Of a DNA stretch of 64,000 bases, positions 22,851-32,596 are shown in pieces (position 1 is the stretch's first letter; each line of letters begins with the position of its first letter). The translations under genes and the position numbers were made by a program. The DNA is from Parolsenella sp958406235 (GTDB taxonomy: Bacteria; Actinomycetota; Coriobacteriia; Coriobacteriales; Atopobiaceae), in assembly GCF_039062465.1 (NCBI RefSeq), contig NZ_JBCLNF010000003.1, forward strand, positions 160,852 to 224,851, given 5' to 3'. The notes below the pieces were generated by a model. The model was not told where the DNA came from, made no database searches, and saw only the letters and a program-made list of their open reading frames with translations.

Positions 22851-24206
22851 TTACCCCAGCGTCACGGCATCGGCGCCATCAATGAGAAGGTCAGCGTTAT
22901 AGAAAGCCGTGAGAGCCTCGATAGCGAGGGTCACATCGCGCGCTCCGCCCGTCTCGTAGCTCGAGTGCATGGCCAGCTGCGGCAGGCCCACATCAACGGC
23001 ATGCACGCTGACCTGCGTGTTCGAAAGATTTCCAAGCGTAGAGCCGCCCGCCATGTCGCTGCGGTTGGCAAACGTCTGAAGCGGCACGCCCGCATCGGCA
23101 CAAACCGCCTGGAGCACGGCGCGGCTGAAGGCGTCGGTGCAGTACTTCTGGTTCGCCGCTTCCTTCACCACGAGGCCGCCGTTGAGGCGGCAGCGGTTGA
23201 CGGCGTCGCACTTACCCGCCTGGTTCGGGTGAACGGCATGCGCGTTATCGCAGCTCACGAGCATGGACTTGGCAACCGCCTGGCACAGCTCGTCGCTCGT
23301 GTGCCCAAGCGCCGCGTTCACACGCGCGAGGGTATCGGCGAGCACGGTGGACATGGCGCCCTGCTTCGTGTTCGAGCCAACCTCCTCGTTGTCGAAGCAG
23401 CAGTAGACGCTCACATCGCGCTGGTTGTCGCTCGCAAGGAACGCCTTGAGCGACGTGAACGCGCAAGCAAGGTCATCAAGCTTGGGCGAGGACACGAACT
23501 CGCTGGCGGCGCCCCATACGCAGCCACGCTGACGGTTCACGAGGAACAGGTCGCGCGCGACGATGTTCTCGGGCTCGATCCCAAGGTGCTCTGCCACGAG
23601 CGCGTCGACGGTGCCCACGGTGCAGTCACCTGCGGACATGATCGGGCACAGGTCGGCCGCGCGGTTGGGCGAGAACTTGTCGTTCACGGCACGATCAAAA
23701 TGAATGGCAAGGCTCGGGATAATCGCGACGTCACGGTCGAGCGACACGAGACGGCTCTCGATGCGAGAACCCTCGCGCACAAGCACGCGACCAGCAAGCG
23801 ACAGAGGCTTGTCGAACCAGGTGTAGTCGATCATGCCGCCGTAAGCCTCGGTGTCGAGACGCAGGTAGGCCTCGGGGCCTTCCATCTCGGCAACGTTCTT
23901 GAGCTTGAACGCCGGCGAATCCGCGTGAGACGCCGCGAGCTGGAAGTGATAGTTCGAGCCCTCCTCGGCAACGCGCTCGCCTACCTTCCAGGCGATGACG
24001 GTCGAGTTGTTGCGGCACGTGTAGTAGCTGCCGCCCGCGCGGACATCCCACGCGCCAGCCTCGGGGAGGTACGTGAAGCCGGCCTCGTCAAGGTAGGAGC
24101 GGATGGTCTTAACGGAGTGGAACATGCTCGGGCTCTTCTGAATGAAGCTGACGAGCTCCTCAGCAGCGGCGATTTCCGCCTCGGAAGTCTTAGTGGTGAC
24201 GCCCAT
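22851..24206 (-). CDS. M18-family aspartyl aminopeptidase
   Basis: A 451-aa cytosolic metallopeptidase that removes N-terminal acidic residues from peptides. Family motifs: AASHADSPAFKLK (zinc-ligand His), DDLACAFTS, YCCFDNEEVGS with the catalytic and zinc Glu pair, and SCDNAHAVHPNQ. The length is normal for bacterial M18 enzymes. It is monocistronic, transcribed away from the fatty-acid operon end. Confidence 0.94.
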   Translation of the reverse strand: MGVTTKTSEAEIAAAEELVSFIQKSPSMFHSVKTIRSYLDEAGFTYLPEAGAWDVRAGGSYYTCRNNSTVIAWKVGERVAEEGSNYHFQLAASHADSPAFKLKNVAEMEGPEAYLRLDTEAYGGMIDYTWFDKPLSLAGRVLVREGSRIESRLVSLDRDVAIIPSLAIHFDRAVNDKFSPNRAADLCPIMSAGDCTVGTVDALVAEHLGIEPENIVARDLFLVNRQRGCVWGAASEFVSSPKLDDLACAFTSLKAFLASDNQRDVSVYCCFDNEEVGSNTKQGAMSTVLADTLARVNAALGHTSDELCQAVAKSMLVSCDNAHAVHPNQAGKCDAVNRCRLNGGLVVKEAANQKYCTDAFSRAVLQAVCADAGVPLQTFANRSDMAGGSTLGNLSNTQVSVHAVDVGLPQLAMHSSYETGGARDVTLAIEALTAFYNADLLIDGADAVTLG

Positions 24207-24247
24207 GCGATTCCCTTCTGACGTTTGGTTGCCCGTTCAGTCTATCA

Positions 24248-24289
24248 CCCGCATGCGAACAGGGGATGCAGCCCGCCTGCGCATGCGGG
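24248..24289 (-). terminator. Hairpin downstream of the fatty-acid synthesis operon
   Basis: Perfect 10-bp arms CCCGCATGCG (24248-24257) and CGCATGCGGG (24280-24289), about 60 nt after the accDA stop. There is no T-run, so it may act by a Rho-assisted route or only stabilise the 3' end. Confidence 0.45.
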
Positions 24290-24347
24290 GATGCCGTCAC
24301 CGCGCGCAAACGAAAGACACAGCACCCCCGCGCCATTCTCCACCGTC

Positions 24348-26075
24348 CTAATCCAGGCGATTCGCGCCAATCGCGCGGTACTTGGCATAGCGCCTCTCAA
24401 CGAGCTCCTCGGCATCCAGGACCGCAAGCTCGTCGAACGTCGCCTGCGCCTCGCGCACGATGTCACGGGCGAGCTCGGCCTTGGTAAGACCGGCATCGGC
24501 GATGACGCCATCGACAAGCCCAAGCTCCCGCAGCTCTGGCGCCGTGAGGCAAAGCGCCGCGGCCGCGTCCTCGGCACGCTTCGGGTCCTTCCAGAGGATG
24601 GAGGCGCAGGCCTCGGGACTCACAACCGAGAAAGCCGAGCTCTCGAGCATAAGCAACCTGTCGGCAACGCCCAGCGCGAGCGCTCCACCGCTACCGCCCT
24701 CGCCCGTGATCACGCTCACGACGGGCACCTTAAGCCCGCTCATCTCAACGAGGTTCCGAGCGATGGCCTCGCCCTGGCCACGCTCCTCGGCGCCAATGCC
24801 ACAGTAGGCGCCCGAGGTATCGACGAGGCACAGCACCGGACGGCCAAACTTCTGGGCCTGCCGCATGAGGCGAAGCGCCTTTCGATACCCCTCCGGATGA
24901 GGCATGCCAAAATTGCGGCGCACGCGCTCCTTGGTCGTCGTGCCTCGTTCGATGGCAATGACGGTAATCGCACGGCCATCCTTCCAGCCAATGCCCGCGA
25001 CCACCGCGGCGTCATCGCCAAAGAGGCGGTCTCCATGGAGCTCGACAAACCCGTCGAGGCCAGACTCGATGATTTCCGTGGCGGTCACCCGGTCCGCCGA
25101 GCGAGTGAGCTTGACGACGTCATACGCACTCCTCGACACCACTCCCCTCTTCGCCTTGCCCACGCGCTTGGCCAGGCGGCTTGGCACGCCACCAGTGTGC
25201 GAGTGGGGCGAATCCCCCGCGGGAACCTCCCCCTCATGAAGGGCCAGCAGCTTCGCGAGGGTGGCGACCATGTTCCCGCGCTCAACGATGGCATCGCAAA
25301 AGCCGTGCTCGAGGAGGAACTCAGACCGTTGGAAACCAGCGGGGAGCTTCTTCCTGGCGGTCTGCTCGATCACGCGCGGGCCAGCGAAAGCCGCGAGCGC
25401 GCCCGGCTCGGCGAGCGTGACGTCGCCCTCCATGGCGAAGCTCGCCGTGACGCCACCCGTCGTGGGGTCCGTCAGAACGCACACGTAGAGAAGCCCCGCC
25501 GCGGAGTGACGACGCACGGCGGCCGACACCTTCGCCATCTGCATGAGCGACGTAACGCCCTCCTGCATACGAGCCCCACCGGAAACGGTGAAGCCCACGA
25601 CGGGAAGTCGCAGCTCGCAGGCCTTCTCGAACACACGGCAGATCTTCTCGCCAACGACCGACCCCATCGAGCCCATCATGAAGTCGGCGTTCATGAAGAA
25701 CAGCGCGCAGGCATGCCCGCTTATGGTGCCACGCCCGCAGATGACAGCATCGTTCTCGTGAGACGACGCGCGCGCCGCCTCGAGCTTCTCGGCATATCCC
25801 GGAAACTCCAGGAAGTCCGTCGCGCGAAGGCCGGCGTCCCACTCCTCGAAGCTCCCGGCGTCGACGGTCGCGCGCATGCGAGCCCGGCCAGACAGGCGCA
25901 GGTGCTTGCCGCAACGCGGGCACACCTCGAGGTTCTCGCGGAGCGTCCCCTCGTCAATGGCGCGGCGGCAACCAGGGCACTTGACAAGCACGTGGCGCGC
26001 GGGGAACTCAGCACAGACCTCGGTCATGGGCCCCTCGAGCGCGTTCAGGGCATGGCCGATCCTATTGCGCAGCAT
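24348..26075 (-). CDS. accDA: Acetyl-CoA carboxylase carboxyltransferase, fused beta-alpha subunits
   Basis: A 575-aa fusion of AccD (about 1-280) and AccA (about 300-575). It transfers CO2 from biotin to acetyl-CoA, making malonyl-CoA. The AccD zinc ribbon is C33, C36, C52 and C55 (CPGC...CPRC), and the oxyanion-hole region includes SGGARMQEG. The AccA half has GRPVLCLVDTSGAYCGIGAEERGQ (in part) and GEGGSGGALALGVAD. In most bacteria these are separate genes. The start lies inside the accC end (14-nt overlap) behind GGAGGG. Confidence 0.96.
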   Translation of the reverse strand: MLRNRIGHALNALEGPMTEVCAEFPARHVLVKCPGCRRAIDEGTLRENLEVCPRCGKHLRLSGRARMRATVDAGSFEEWDAGLRATDFLEFPGYAEKLEAARASSHENDAVICGRGTISGHACALFFMNADFMMGSMGSVVGEKICRVFEKACELRLPVVGFTVSGGARMQEGVTSLMQMAKVSAAVRRHSAAGLLYVCVLTDPTTGGVTASFAMEGDVTLAEPGALAAFAGPRVIEQTARKKLPAGFQRSEFLLEHGFCDAIVERGNMVATLAKLLALHEGEVPAGDSPHSHTGGVPSRLAKRVGKAKRGVVSRSAYDVVKLTRSADRVTATEIIESGLDGFVELHGDRLFGDDAAVVAGIGWKDGRAITVIAIERGTTTKERVRRNFGMPHPEGYRKALRLMRQAQKFGRPVLCLVDTSGAYCGIGAEERGQGEAIARNLVEMSGLKVPVVSVITGEGGSGGALALGVADRLLMLESSAFSVVSPEACASILWKDPKRAEDAAAALCLTAPELRELGLVDGVIADAGLTKAELARDIVREAQATFDELAVLDAEELVERRYAKYRAIGANRLD

Positions 26076-27405
26076 TGATGCCCTCCATCAGGTTCGTGTG
26101 GTAGTTGCCGGAGAGGAACTCCTCATTGGCGAGAATCCGCAGCTGGAGCTCGCTATTCTCATCGACGCCCTCGATCACGAGCTCGCCCAGGGCAGAGCGC
26201 ATCTTGCGAATGGCACCGTCGCGCGTAGACGCGCAGACGATGACCTTCGCGAGCATCGAATCGTAGTAGGGCGGCACGACGGCGCCGGGGAAGAGCGCCG
26301 AGTCGAAGCGCACCTTCGGCCCGCCAGGAACGTGCAGCATCGTGACGGTGCCGCACGAGGGCAGGTAATCGGGCGTCTCGGCGTTGATACGGCACTCCAT
26401 GGCATGGCCGGCCACCGGAAGGTCCTCGCGCTCGAAGGGCAGGGCCTGGCCCGCTGCCACGCGCAGCTGCCATTTGACGAGGTCAACGTCAGTGACGAAC
26501 TCGGTAACGGGGTGCTCGACCTGCAGGCGCGTATTCATCTCCATGAAGTAGAAGCTGCCATCGTCCGAGTAGAGGAACTCGACGGTACCAGCCCCCTCGT
26601 AAGCCACGGCACGCGCGAGGTCACGCGCGGCGCGATGCATGCGCTCGCGTACGTTAGGGCGGCCCTCGAGGCAGGGCGCCGGGCTCTCCTCGACGAGCTT
26701 CTGGTTGCGGCGCTGCACGGAGCACTCGCGCTCGCCGAGGGAGAAGACGTTGCCAAACTTGTCGGCCATGATCTGGACCTCAACGTGGTGCGCGGGCGAG
26801 ACGAACTTCTCCATGTAGCACTCGCCGTCACCGAAGGCGGCCTCGGCCTCTGCGCGGGCCTCGCTGAAGGCTCGCCCGGCGTCCTCGGCACGCTCGACCT
26901 TGCGGATACCACGTCCGCCGCCGCCCGAGCGGGCCTTGATGAGCACGGGGCACCCGATGCGGCGCGCCTCGCGCTCCGCCTCCTCGGGAGACTTCAGCAG
27001 GTCGCAGCCGGGGACCACGGGAACGCCCGCGGCCTTCGCGGTGCGGCGGGCGGCGTCCTTGTCGCCCATGCGGTCGATGACCTCAGCGGAAGGGCCCACG
27101 AACGCAAGGCCGCACTTCTCGCACTCGCGCACGAAGCCCGCGTTCTCCGAGAAGAACCCGTAGCCGGGATGGATCGCCTTGGCGCCAGACTTCACGGCGG
27201 TGGTCAGGACCGCATCCTCGTTGAGGTAGCTCTCCGCAAGACGCGAGCCGCCGATGCAGTAGGCCTCATCAGCGAGGCGCACGTGCAGGGCCTCGGCGTC
27301 CGCGGGCGAGTAGACGGCGACGGTCCGCACGCCCATGTCGCGGCAGGCGCGAATCACGCGAACGGCGATCTCGCCCCTGTTCGCGACCAGAATCTTGTCG
27401 AACAT
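26062..27405 (-). CDS. accC: Acetyl-CoA carboxylase biotin carboxylase subunit
   Basis: A 447-aa ATP-grasp enzyme that carboxylates biotin on AccB with bicarbonate. The glycine-rich loop KARSGGGGRGIRKV (about 158-171) and EMNTRLQVEHPVTE (about 293-306, catalytic and metal residues) are intact. Normal length. It sits between fabZ (11-nt gap) and accDA (overlap). Confidence 0.97.
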   Translation of the reverse strand: MFDKILVANRGEIAVRVIRACRDMGVRTVAVYSPADAEALHVRLADEAYCIGGSRLAESYLNEDAVLTTAVKSGAKAIHPGYGFFSENAGFVRECEKCGLAFVGPSAEVIDRMGDKDAARRTAKAAGVPVVPGCDLLKSPEEAEREARRIGCPVLIKARSGGGGRGIRKVERAEDAGRAFSEARAEAEAAFGDGECYMEKFVSPAHHVEVQIMADKFGNVFSLGERECSVQRRNQKLVEESPAPCLEGRPNVRERMHRAARDLARAVAYEGAGTVEFLYSDDGSFYFMEMNTRLQVEHPVTEFVTDVDLVKWQLRVAAGQALPFEREDLPVAGHAMECRINAETPDYLPSCGTVTMLHVPGGPKVRFDSALFPGAVVPPYYDSMLAKVIVCASTRDGAIRKMRSALGELVIEGVDENSELQLRILANEEFLSGNYHTNLMEGINAAQ

Positions 27406-27416
27406 CGATCCATCCC

Positions 27417-27839
27417 CTACCGGACTTCGTCCACGAGCGCAAACGACATGGATGCCTTGCAGCAGACCTCGCCATCCACGGTCGCGATCCCCTCGCAGAA
27501 GCGGAAGGGGCCGCGCGCGCGGGTGAGCCTGCAGCTGAGCTCGATGGTGTCACCCGGGCGGACCGGACGCTTGAAGCGCACCTTGTCGAGGCTCGTGTAG
27601 AGCGGCGTGCCACCCTGGGCGAGCTCCTCGGAGAAGAGCACGCAGCAGTTCTGGGCGAGCATCTCGCACTGGATCACGCCCGGCACCACGGGGTTGCCGG
27701 GAAAGTGCCCCTGGAGGAAGAACTCCTCGCCGGTGATGGTGATGCGCCCACGGGCCTCGTCACCCACGAGCTCGGCCTCGTCGAGCAAGAGCATCGGTTC
27801 GCGATGCGGCAGGACGCGCTCGATCTCTTCCCTGTTCAT
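27417..27839 (-). CDS. fabZ: 3-hydroxyacyl-ACP dehydratase FabZ
   Basis: A 140-aa hot-dog-fold dehydratase of type II fatty-acid elongation. The catalytic His is in GHFPGNPVVPGV (about 44-55), with the conserved Glu in the following QCEMLAQ. No FabA or FabM isomerase accompanies it, so the route to unsaturated fatty acids is not shown here. Confidence 0.95.
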   Translation of the reverse strand: MNREEIERVLPHREPMLLLDEAELVGDEARGRITITGEEFFLQGHFPGNPVVPGVIQCEMLAQNCCVLFSEELAQGGTPLYTSLDKVRFKRPVRPGDTIELSCRLTRARGPFRFCEGIATVDGEVCCKASMSFALVDEVR

Positions 27840-27848
27840 GTCTGACCC

Positions 27849-28343
27849 CTAACCGATCCTCATGAGGCAACTGCCGTACTCGACCAAATCGCCGTCGGCG
27901 GCCTCGATGGAGAGGATCTCGCCGTCCGCCGTGGCGGCAACCTCGTTCATGACCTTCATCGCCTCGATGATGCAGAGCGTCTCGCCCTTGCGGACCTTCG
28001 AGCCCACGCGCACGAAGGGCTCGGCATCCGGCGCCGGGGAAGCGTAGTAGACACCCACCATCGGAGACGTGACCTCCACGCCTGCGGGCTCCGCCTCCGC
28101 AGGCTCGGGCGCCGCCGACGCCGCGACATCGGCCTCGACCGTGGCAGCCCCCGCGGCCTGCACGGCCAGCGGCGCGGCGACGGCCGTACCGGCGACGACC
28201 TGCGGCATCACGACCGCGGGAGCCGGCTCGCGGACGGCGCGCTCGAGCTCGAAGGCGGAGCCGTCTGGCTCCTCGACGCGCACGCGGGTGAGGCCGCGGC
28301 CCTCCATCACGTCCGCTATCTCGGCAATCTTGTTGGAATCCAT
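27849..28343 (-). CDS. accB: Acetyl-CoA carboxylase biotin carboxyl carrier protein
   Basis: A 164-aa carrier with the biotinylation site EAMKVMNE (Lys130) in a C-terminal biotinyl domain. A Pro/Ala-rich flexible linker occupies about residues 38-92. The start follows AAGGAGG. It lies two nt after fabF and nine nt before fabZ. Confidence 0.96.
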   Translation of the reverse strand: MDSNKIAEIADVMEGRGLTRVRVEEPDGSAFELERAVREPAPAVVMPQVVAGTAVAAPLAVQAAGAATVEADVAASAAPEPAEAEPAGVEVTSPMVGVYYASPAPDAEPFVRVGSKVRKGETLCIIEAMKVMNEVAATADGEILSIEAADGDLVEYGSCLMRIG

Positions 28344-28345
28344 GC

Positions 28346-29593
28346 CTATGCCTCCTTGACGGCTCGCAGGGCGACGCACGCGTTGTGACCGCCAAAGCCG
28401 AGGTTCGTCGAAAGCGCCCACTCGAGCTCGCAGGCGCGAGCCTCGTTGGGCGTGTAATCCAGGTCGCAGGCGGGGTCAGGCGTCATGTAGTTGATGGTGG
28501 GCGGCACGATGCCGTCGCGCAGGGCGAGGGCGCATGCCATGATCTCGACGGCGCCAGTCGCGCCGAGCATGTGGCCGGTCATCGACTTGGTGGAGCTCAC
28601 GTGAGCGGCACGGGCGGCATCCTCGCCCAGCGCGCGCTTGAAGCCGAGCGTCTCAGACGCGTCGTTGAGCTTCGTCGAGGTGCCGTGGGCGTTGATGTAG
28701 AGCCCCTCCCCGGGGTTCACGCCGCCCTCCGTCATAGCCTGGCTAATGGCGCGAGCGATACCCGCGGCCTCAGGGTCCGGACTCGTGATGTGGTGGGCGT
28801 CATCGGTGTTGCCGTAGCCAACGACCTCGGCATATATGCGCGCCCCGCGAGCGACGGCGTGCTCCCACTGCTCGAGGGCAAGCACGCACCCGCCCTCGCC
28901 CATGACGAAGCCATCGCGCTCGGCATCGAAGGGGCGGCATGCCGTCGCGGGATCCGGGTTGGTGCTGAGCGCACGGCACGCAGTAAACCCCGCGACTACC
29001 TCGCGGATAATGGGTGCCTCTGCGCCACCCGCGAGGATGGCGTCCGCATAACCGTGCTTGATCGCGCGGAACGCCTCGCCCACCGCATGGGCCGAGGTGG
29101 CGCACGCGGTCACCACAGGCAGGGTCGGCCCCTGGGCGTTGTGGCGGATAGCGACGTTGCCCGCGGCCATGTTCGGGATCATCATCGCAACCAGGTAGGG
29201 GGAGGCACGGCGCGGGCCCTTCTCCCCCATGAGGTGCACCTGCTCGGTGTAGGTCTCCACGCCGCCGATGCCCGAACCGATGTAGACGCCCAGGCGCTCA
29301 TGGTCGACGGCTCCCTCGGCATCGAGTCCGGCGTCCGCCATCGCCTCGTCGGCGGCCGCCATCGCGAACTGCACGCAACGGTCGAGGTGCTTCGCCTCGC
29401 GACGTCCAAAGTACGCCTCGCCGTCAAAACCCTTGACCTCCGCCGCAACGCCCACCGAGAGGCCCTCCGTGTCGATGCGGGTTATGGGGCCGATGCCGCA
29501 ACGCCCCGCGCACATGGCCTCCCAGGTCTCGGGGGTCGTGTTGCCCAGAGGCGTGACCGCGCCAATGCCGGTGATCGCCACCCTATGTTCCAT
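28346..29593 (-). CDS. fabF: 3-oxoacyl-ACP synthase II (KAS II) FabF
   Basis: A 415-aa condensing enzyme for fatty-acid elongation. The catalytic triad is visible: Cys164 in VTACATSAHA, a His in INAHGTSTKLND and a His in TGHMLGATG. The start MEHRVAITGIG at 29593 is supported by GGAG 6 nt upstream. The C-terminal NLGFGGHNA loop is intact. Confidence 0.97.
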   Translation of the reverse strand: MEHRVAITGIGAVTPLGNTTPETWEAMCAGRCGIGPITRIDTEGLSVGVAAEVKGFDGEAYFGRREAKHLDRCVQFAMAAADEAMADAGLDAEGAVDHERLGVYIGSGIGGVETYTEQVHLMGEKGPRRASPYLVAMMIPNMAAGNVAIRHNAQGPTLPVVTACATSAHAVGEAFRAIKHGYADAILAGGAEAPIIREVVAGFTACRALSTNPDPATACRPFDAERDGFVMGEGGCVLALEQWEHAVARGARIYAEVVGYGNTDDAHHITSPDPEAAGIARAISQAMTEGGVNPGEGLYINAHGTSTKLNDASETLGFKRALGEDAARAAHVSSTKSMTGHMLGATGAVEIMACALALRDGIVPPTINYMTPDPACDLDYTPNEARACELEWALSTNLGFGGHNACVALRAVKEA

Positions 29594-29632
29594 CGTCTTC
29601 TCCAAACCAAACCGAGGCACCTCGGCCCCTCT

Positions 29633-30406
29633 CTACATCGCCATTCCGCCGTCTACGCGAATGACCTCGCCCGTCACGTACGCCGCGGCGTCACTGACCA
29701 GGAAACGGACCACGCCCGCGACCTCGTCCGGATCTGCCAGTCTGCCCAGGGGAATCTGGCCCTCATATCGCTCGACGACCTGCTCGGGCAACGCCGCGGT
29801 CATGTCCGTGCGCACGAATCCGGGCGCCACCGCGTTGACGGTCACGCCTCGACCGGCGAGCTCTCGCGCCACGGACTTCGTAAGGCCGATGAGACCCGCC
29901 TTCGACGCGGCATAGTTCGCCTGTCCCGCGTTTCCCATAAGGCCCACGACCGACGACATGTTCACGATGCGACCACCGCGCTGGCGCATGAAAGCACGCG
30001 TGAGGGCACGCGTCATGTTGAAGGCGCCGGTGAGGTTCACGCCGATCACGCTCGCGAAGTCCTCGTCCTTCATGCGCGCGAGTAGCGTGTCGCGCGTGAT
30101 GCCCGCGTTGTTGACGAGCGCCCAGACGGACCCGAAGTCCGCAAGGACCGCGTCGACCGTCGCCTTGACCTCGTCGGCGTTGGCCACGTCGCAGCGATAG
30201 GCGCGCGCCGTGGCACCCGCCGCCTCGCACTCGGCGACGGCCTCCGCCGCGGCTTCGGCGTTTCCCGCATAGACGAGCGCGACGTCAAAGCCATCGGAGG
30301 CAAGCCCGCAGGCAATGGCGCGACCGATGCCGCGCGACGCACCCGTCACGAGGGCGACGCGCCTCGACCCCTCGCGCACGAGCGCCCCTTCCCTACCGTT
30401 GTCCAT
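29633..30406 (-). CDS. fabG: 3-oxoacyl-ACP reductase FabG
   Basis: A 257-aa short-chain dehydrogenase, NADPH-dependent. Cofactor motif TGASRGIG (21-28), NNAG, catalytic Ser in MSSVVG, and YAASK are present. The gene starts inside the end of fabD (14-nt overlap), behind the fabD GGAGG codons. The first 15 residues are a charged extension. Confidence 0.96.
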   Translation of the reverse strand: MDNGREGALVREGSRRVALVTGASRGIGRAIACGLASDGFDVALVYAGNAEAAAEAVAECEAAGATARAYRCDVANADEVKATVDAVLADFGSVWALVNNAGITRDTLLARMKDEDFASVIGVNLTGAFNMTRALTRAFMRQRGGRIVNMSSVVGLMGNAGQANYAASKAGLIGLTKSVARELAGRGVTVNAVAPGFVRTDMTAALPEQVVERYEGQIPLGRLADPDEVAGVVRFLVSDAAAYVTGEVIRVDGGMAM

Positions 30407-31358
30407 CGTTTGAGTCCTTTCCTCCGCGAAGCGCGGCGGCAACCGCCTCGAGCTGCTCGGGCGTCTCGACGCCAAAGACCGAGACACCTTCGAGCGTCCG
30501 CTTGACGAGCCCCTGGAGGGTCTTCCCGGGACCAACCTCCACGAAGGCGTCCACGCCGGCGTCCGCCATCCAGCGCAGAGTCTCAACCCAACGCACCGGG
30601 CTCTTCACCTGCTCGGACAGAAGCGCCGCGGCCTCGCTCGCGCCAAAGGGATACGGGCGAGCGGAGCGGTTGGCCACAACGGGCACCTGCGTCGCCGCCG
30701 GCTCGTGCGTCTCGAGATACGCAGCCAAGCCCTCGGCCGCCTCGGCCATATACGGGCTGTGGAAGGCACCCGAGACGGCCACCCTCACCGCACGGCCGCC
30801 AGCCTCGCGCACGAGCTCGTCGAGCCTCTCGCAGGCAGCGGGCGAGCCCGCGACCGCGGTTTGAAGCGGGCTGTTGTAGTTCACGGGCCAGCAGGCGCCG
30901 TTCGTGTCCGCCCCGGCCCGGAAGGCGAGTTCCTCCACCGTGGCAGCGTCGAGCTTGAGCACGGCGCGCATGGCACCGGGATGGGCCGCGGCTGCCTCTG
31001 CCATGAGCTCGGCACGGCGGCACACGAGGGCAAAGCCCTCCTCGTCGTCAAACGCGCCGGCAAAGGTCAGCGCCGCCACCTCGCCGAGGGAGAATCCCGC
31101 CACGACATCAGGGCGAACGCCGCGCTCGAGAAGGGCGCGGGCGCAGGCGAGGTCCACGGAGAAGACGCAGGGCTGCGTGTTCGCGGTCTTCGACAGCTCC
31201 TCCGCCGTGCCCTCGAAGCACTGACCGGAAGTCCCGGGACGCACGGCGTCCGCGGCCTCGAACACGGCTCGCGCCGCGGGAGAGACGCTGGCAATGCCCG
31301 CGCCCATACCCGGGCGCTGGGAGCCCTGACCCGCGAAGAGGAAGGCTACCTTACCCAT
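30393..31358 (-). CDS. fabD: Malonyl-CoA:ACP transacylase FabD
   Basis: A 321-aa transferase that loads malonyl groups onto ACP. N-terminal FLFAGQGSQRPGMG (7-20) is classical. The nucleophile motif is GFSLGE with Ser90; the usual residue before Ser is His (GHSLGE), here Phe89. The later Arg- and His-containing segments (VSGAFHSPYM) are present. The start lies within the fabK end (13-nt overlap). Confidence 0.95.
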   Translation of the reverse strand: MGKVAFLFAGQGSQRPGMGAGIASVSPAARAVFEAADAVRPGTSGQCFEGTAEELSKTANTQPCVFSVDLACARALLERGVRPDVVAGFSLGEVAALTFAGAFDDEEGFALVCRRAELMAEAAAAHPGAMRAVLKLDAATVEELAFRAGADTNGACWPVNYNSPLQTAVAGSPAACERLDELVREAGGRAVRVAVSGAFHSPYMAEAAEGLAAYLETHEPAATQVPVVANRSARPYPFGASEAAALLSEQVKSPVRWVETLRWMADAGVDAFVEVGPGKTLQGLVKRTLEGVSVFGVETPEQLEAVAAALRGGKDSNDGQR

Positions 31359-32290
31359 CGGCCCGCCCCCGAGAGAACCTCCTGTGCGCCCTCGACCAGG
31401 TCATCGACAATCTCTCGGGCGCTCTGGCGCTCGCGCACCATGCCCGCGATCTGGCCGCAGAGGAACGAGCCGTTCTTGACGTCGCCATCCTTGGCGGCAC
31501 GACGGAGCGCGCCCGTACCGAACTCCGCCAGCTTCTCCGGGCTCGCGCCCTCCGCCTCGAGCCTCGCATACGCGGTGCTGAACTGCGTCTTGAGCGCGCG
31601 AACCGGATGGCCCGTCGTGCGGCCCGTGGCACGGGTGGAGATGTCCTTCGCCTTGAGCACGAGTTCCTTGTACTCCTCGGAGACGGTGCATTCGTCCGCC
31701 ACGAGGAAGCGCGTGCCAACCTGGACGCCCTGGGCGCCCAGCATGAGGGCGGCCGCGACGCCGCGGCCATCGGCGATGCCGCCCGCCGCGACGACGGGAA
31801 CGTCAACGGCATCGACGACCTGCGGAACGAGGACCATCGTGGTGAGTTCGCCAATGTGGCCGCCGGACTCCGTGCCCTCCGCCACGACGGCGGTCGCGCC
31901 GGCACGGGCGACGAGCTTGGCGAGCGCCACCGAGGCGACGACCGGAATGACCTTGATGCCGGCAGCGAGCCAGCCCTTCATGAACTTGCGCGGATCGCCG
32001 GCACCGGTGACGACCACCGGGACCTTCTCGTCGATGACGACCTGAGCGACCTCGTCCGCAAAGGGGCTCATGAGCATGACGTTCACGCCAAACGGTCTAT
32101 CCGTGAGGCGGCGCAGCTCATGAATCTGTTCGCGGAGCCACTCGGCGTCCGCGTTCATGGCAGCGATGATGCCAAGGCCGCCCGCCTCGGAGACGGCTGC
32201 AGCGAGGGACGCGTCGGCAATCCAGGCCATGCCGCCCTGGAAGACGGGCTTCTCGATACCCAGGACGTCGCAGAGAGGAGTCTTCAGCAT
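31346..32290 (-). CDS. fabK: FMN-dependent enoyl-ACP reductase II FabK
   Basis: A 314-aa TIM-barrel flavoenzyme that catalyses the last step of each elongation cycle. It closely resembles pneumococcal FabK: PVFQGGMAWIAD (15-26), PFGVNVMLMSPF, EGTESGGHIGELTT and VPVVAAGGIADGRG. FabK is insensitive to triclosan, unlike FabI. No other enoyl reductase is in the window. It starts 2 nt after the acpP stop. Confidence 0.95.
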   Translation of the reverse strand: MLKTPLCDVLGIEKPVFQGGMAWIADASLAAAVSEAGGLGIIAAMNADAEWLREQIHELRRLTDRPFGVNVMLMSPFADEVAQVVIDEKVPVVVTGAGDPRKFMKGWLAAGIKVIPVVASVALAKLVARAGATAVVAEGTESGGHIGELTTMVLVPQVVDAVDVPVVAAGGIADGRGVAAALMLGAQGVQVGTRFLVADECTVSEEYKELVLKAKDISTRATGRTTGHPVRALKTQFSTAYARLEAEGASPEKLAEFGTGALRRAAKDGDVKNGSFLCGQIAGMVRERQSAREIVDDLVEGAQEVLSGAGRWVR

Positions 32291-32292
32291 CG

Positions 32293-32529
32293 TTACTTCT
32301 CCAGCTGGGCCTCGACCAGGTCGACGAACTCGCCGACGGTCTCCGGGTTGACGGACTGGTCAAGCTCGATGTCGAACTCGCCCTCGATGGCGACGACGAC
32401 CTCGACGGTGGCGAGGCTGTCGAGACCGAGCTCGGCCATGGTGGTGTCGCGAGTCAGCTCGACGGTGTCGTCGCCGGCGTTGTCGCGGATGATGTCACAG
32501 ACGCGCTCGAAGGTGTTGTCAGTAGCCAT
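32293..32529 (-). CDS. acpP: Acyl carrier protein
   Basis: A 78-aa acidic four-helix carrier. The phosphopantetheine site is Ser38 in ELGLDSLATVE. The start at 32529 follows AAAGGAG by 6 nt; a longer upstream reading overlaps fabH and is discounted. Confidence 0.97.
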   Translation of the reverse strand: MATDNTFERVCDIIRDNAGDDTVELTRDTTMAELGLDSLATVEVVVAIEGEFDIELDQSVNPETVGEFVDLVEAQLEK

Positions 32530-32596
32530 GTTCTTCTCCTTTGCTTGCCCTTTGGGCGTTCGCGTTTGTCTTGCCGATTGGTTCTTGTTATGCGAG

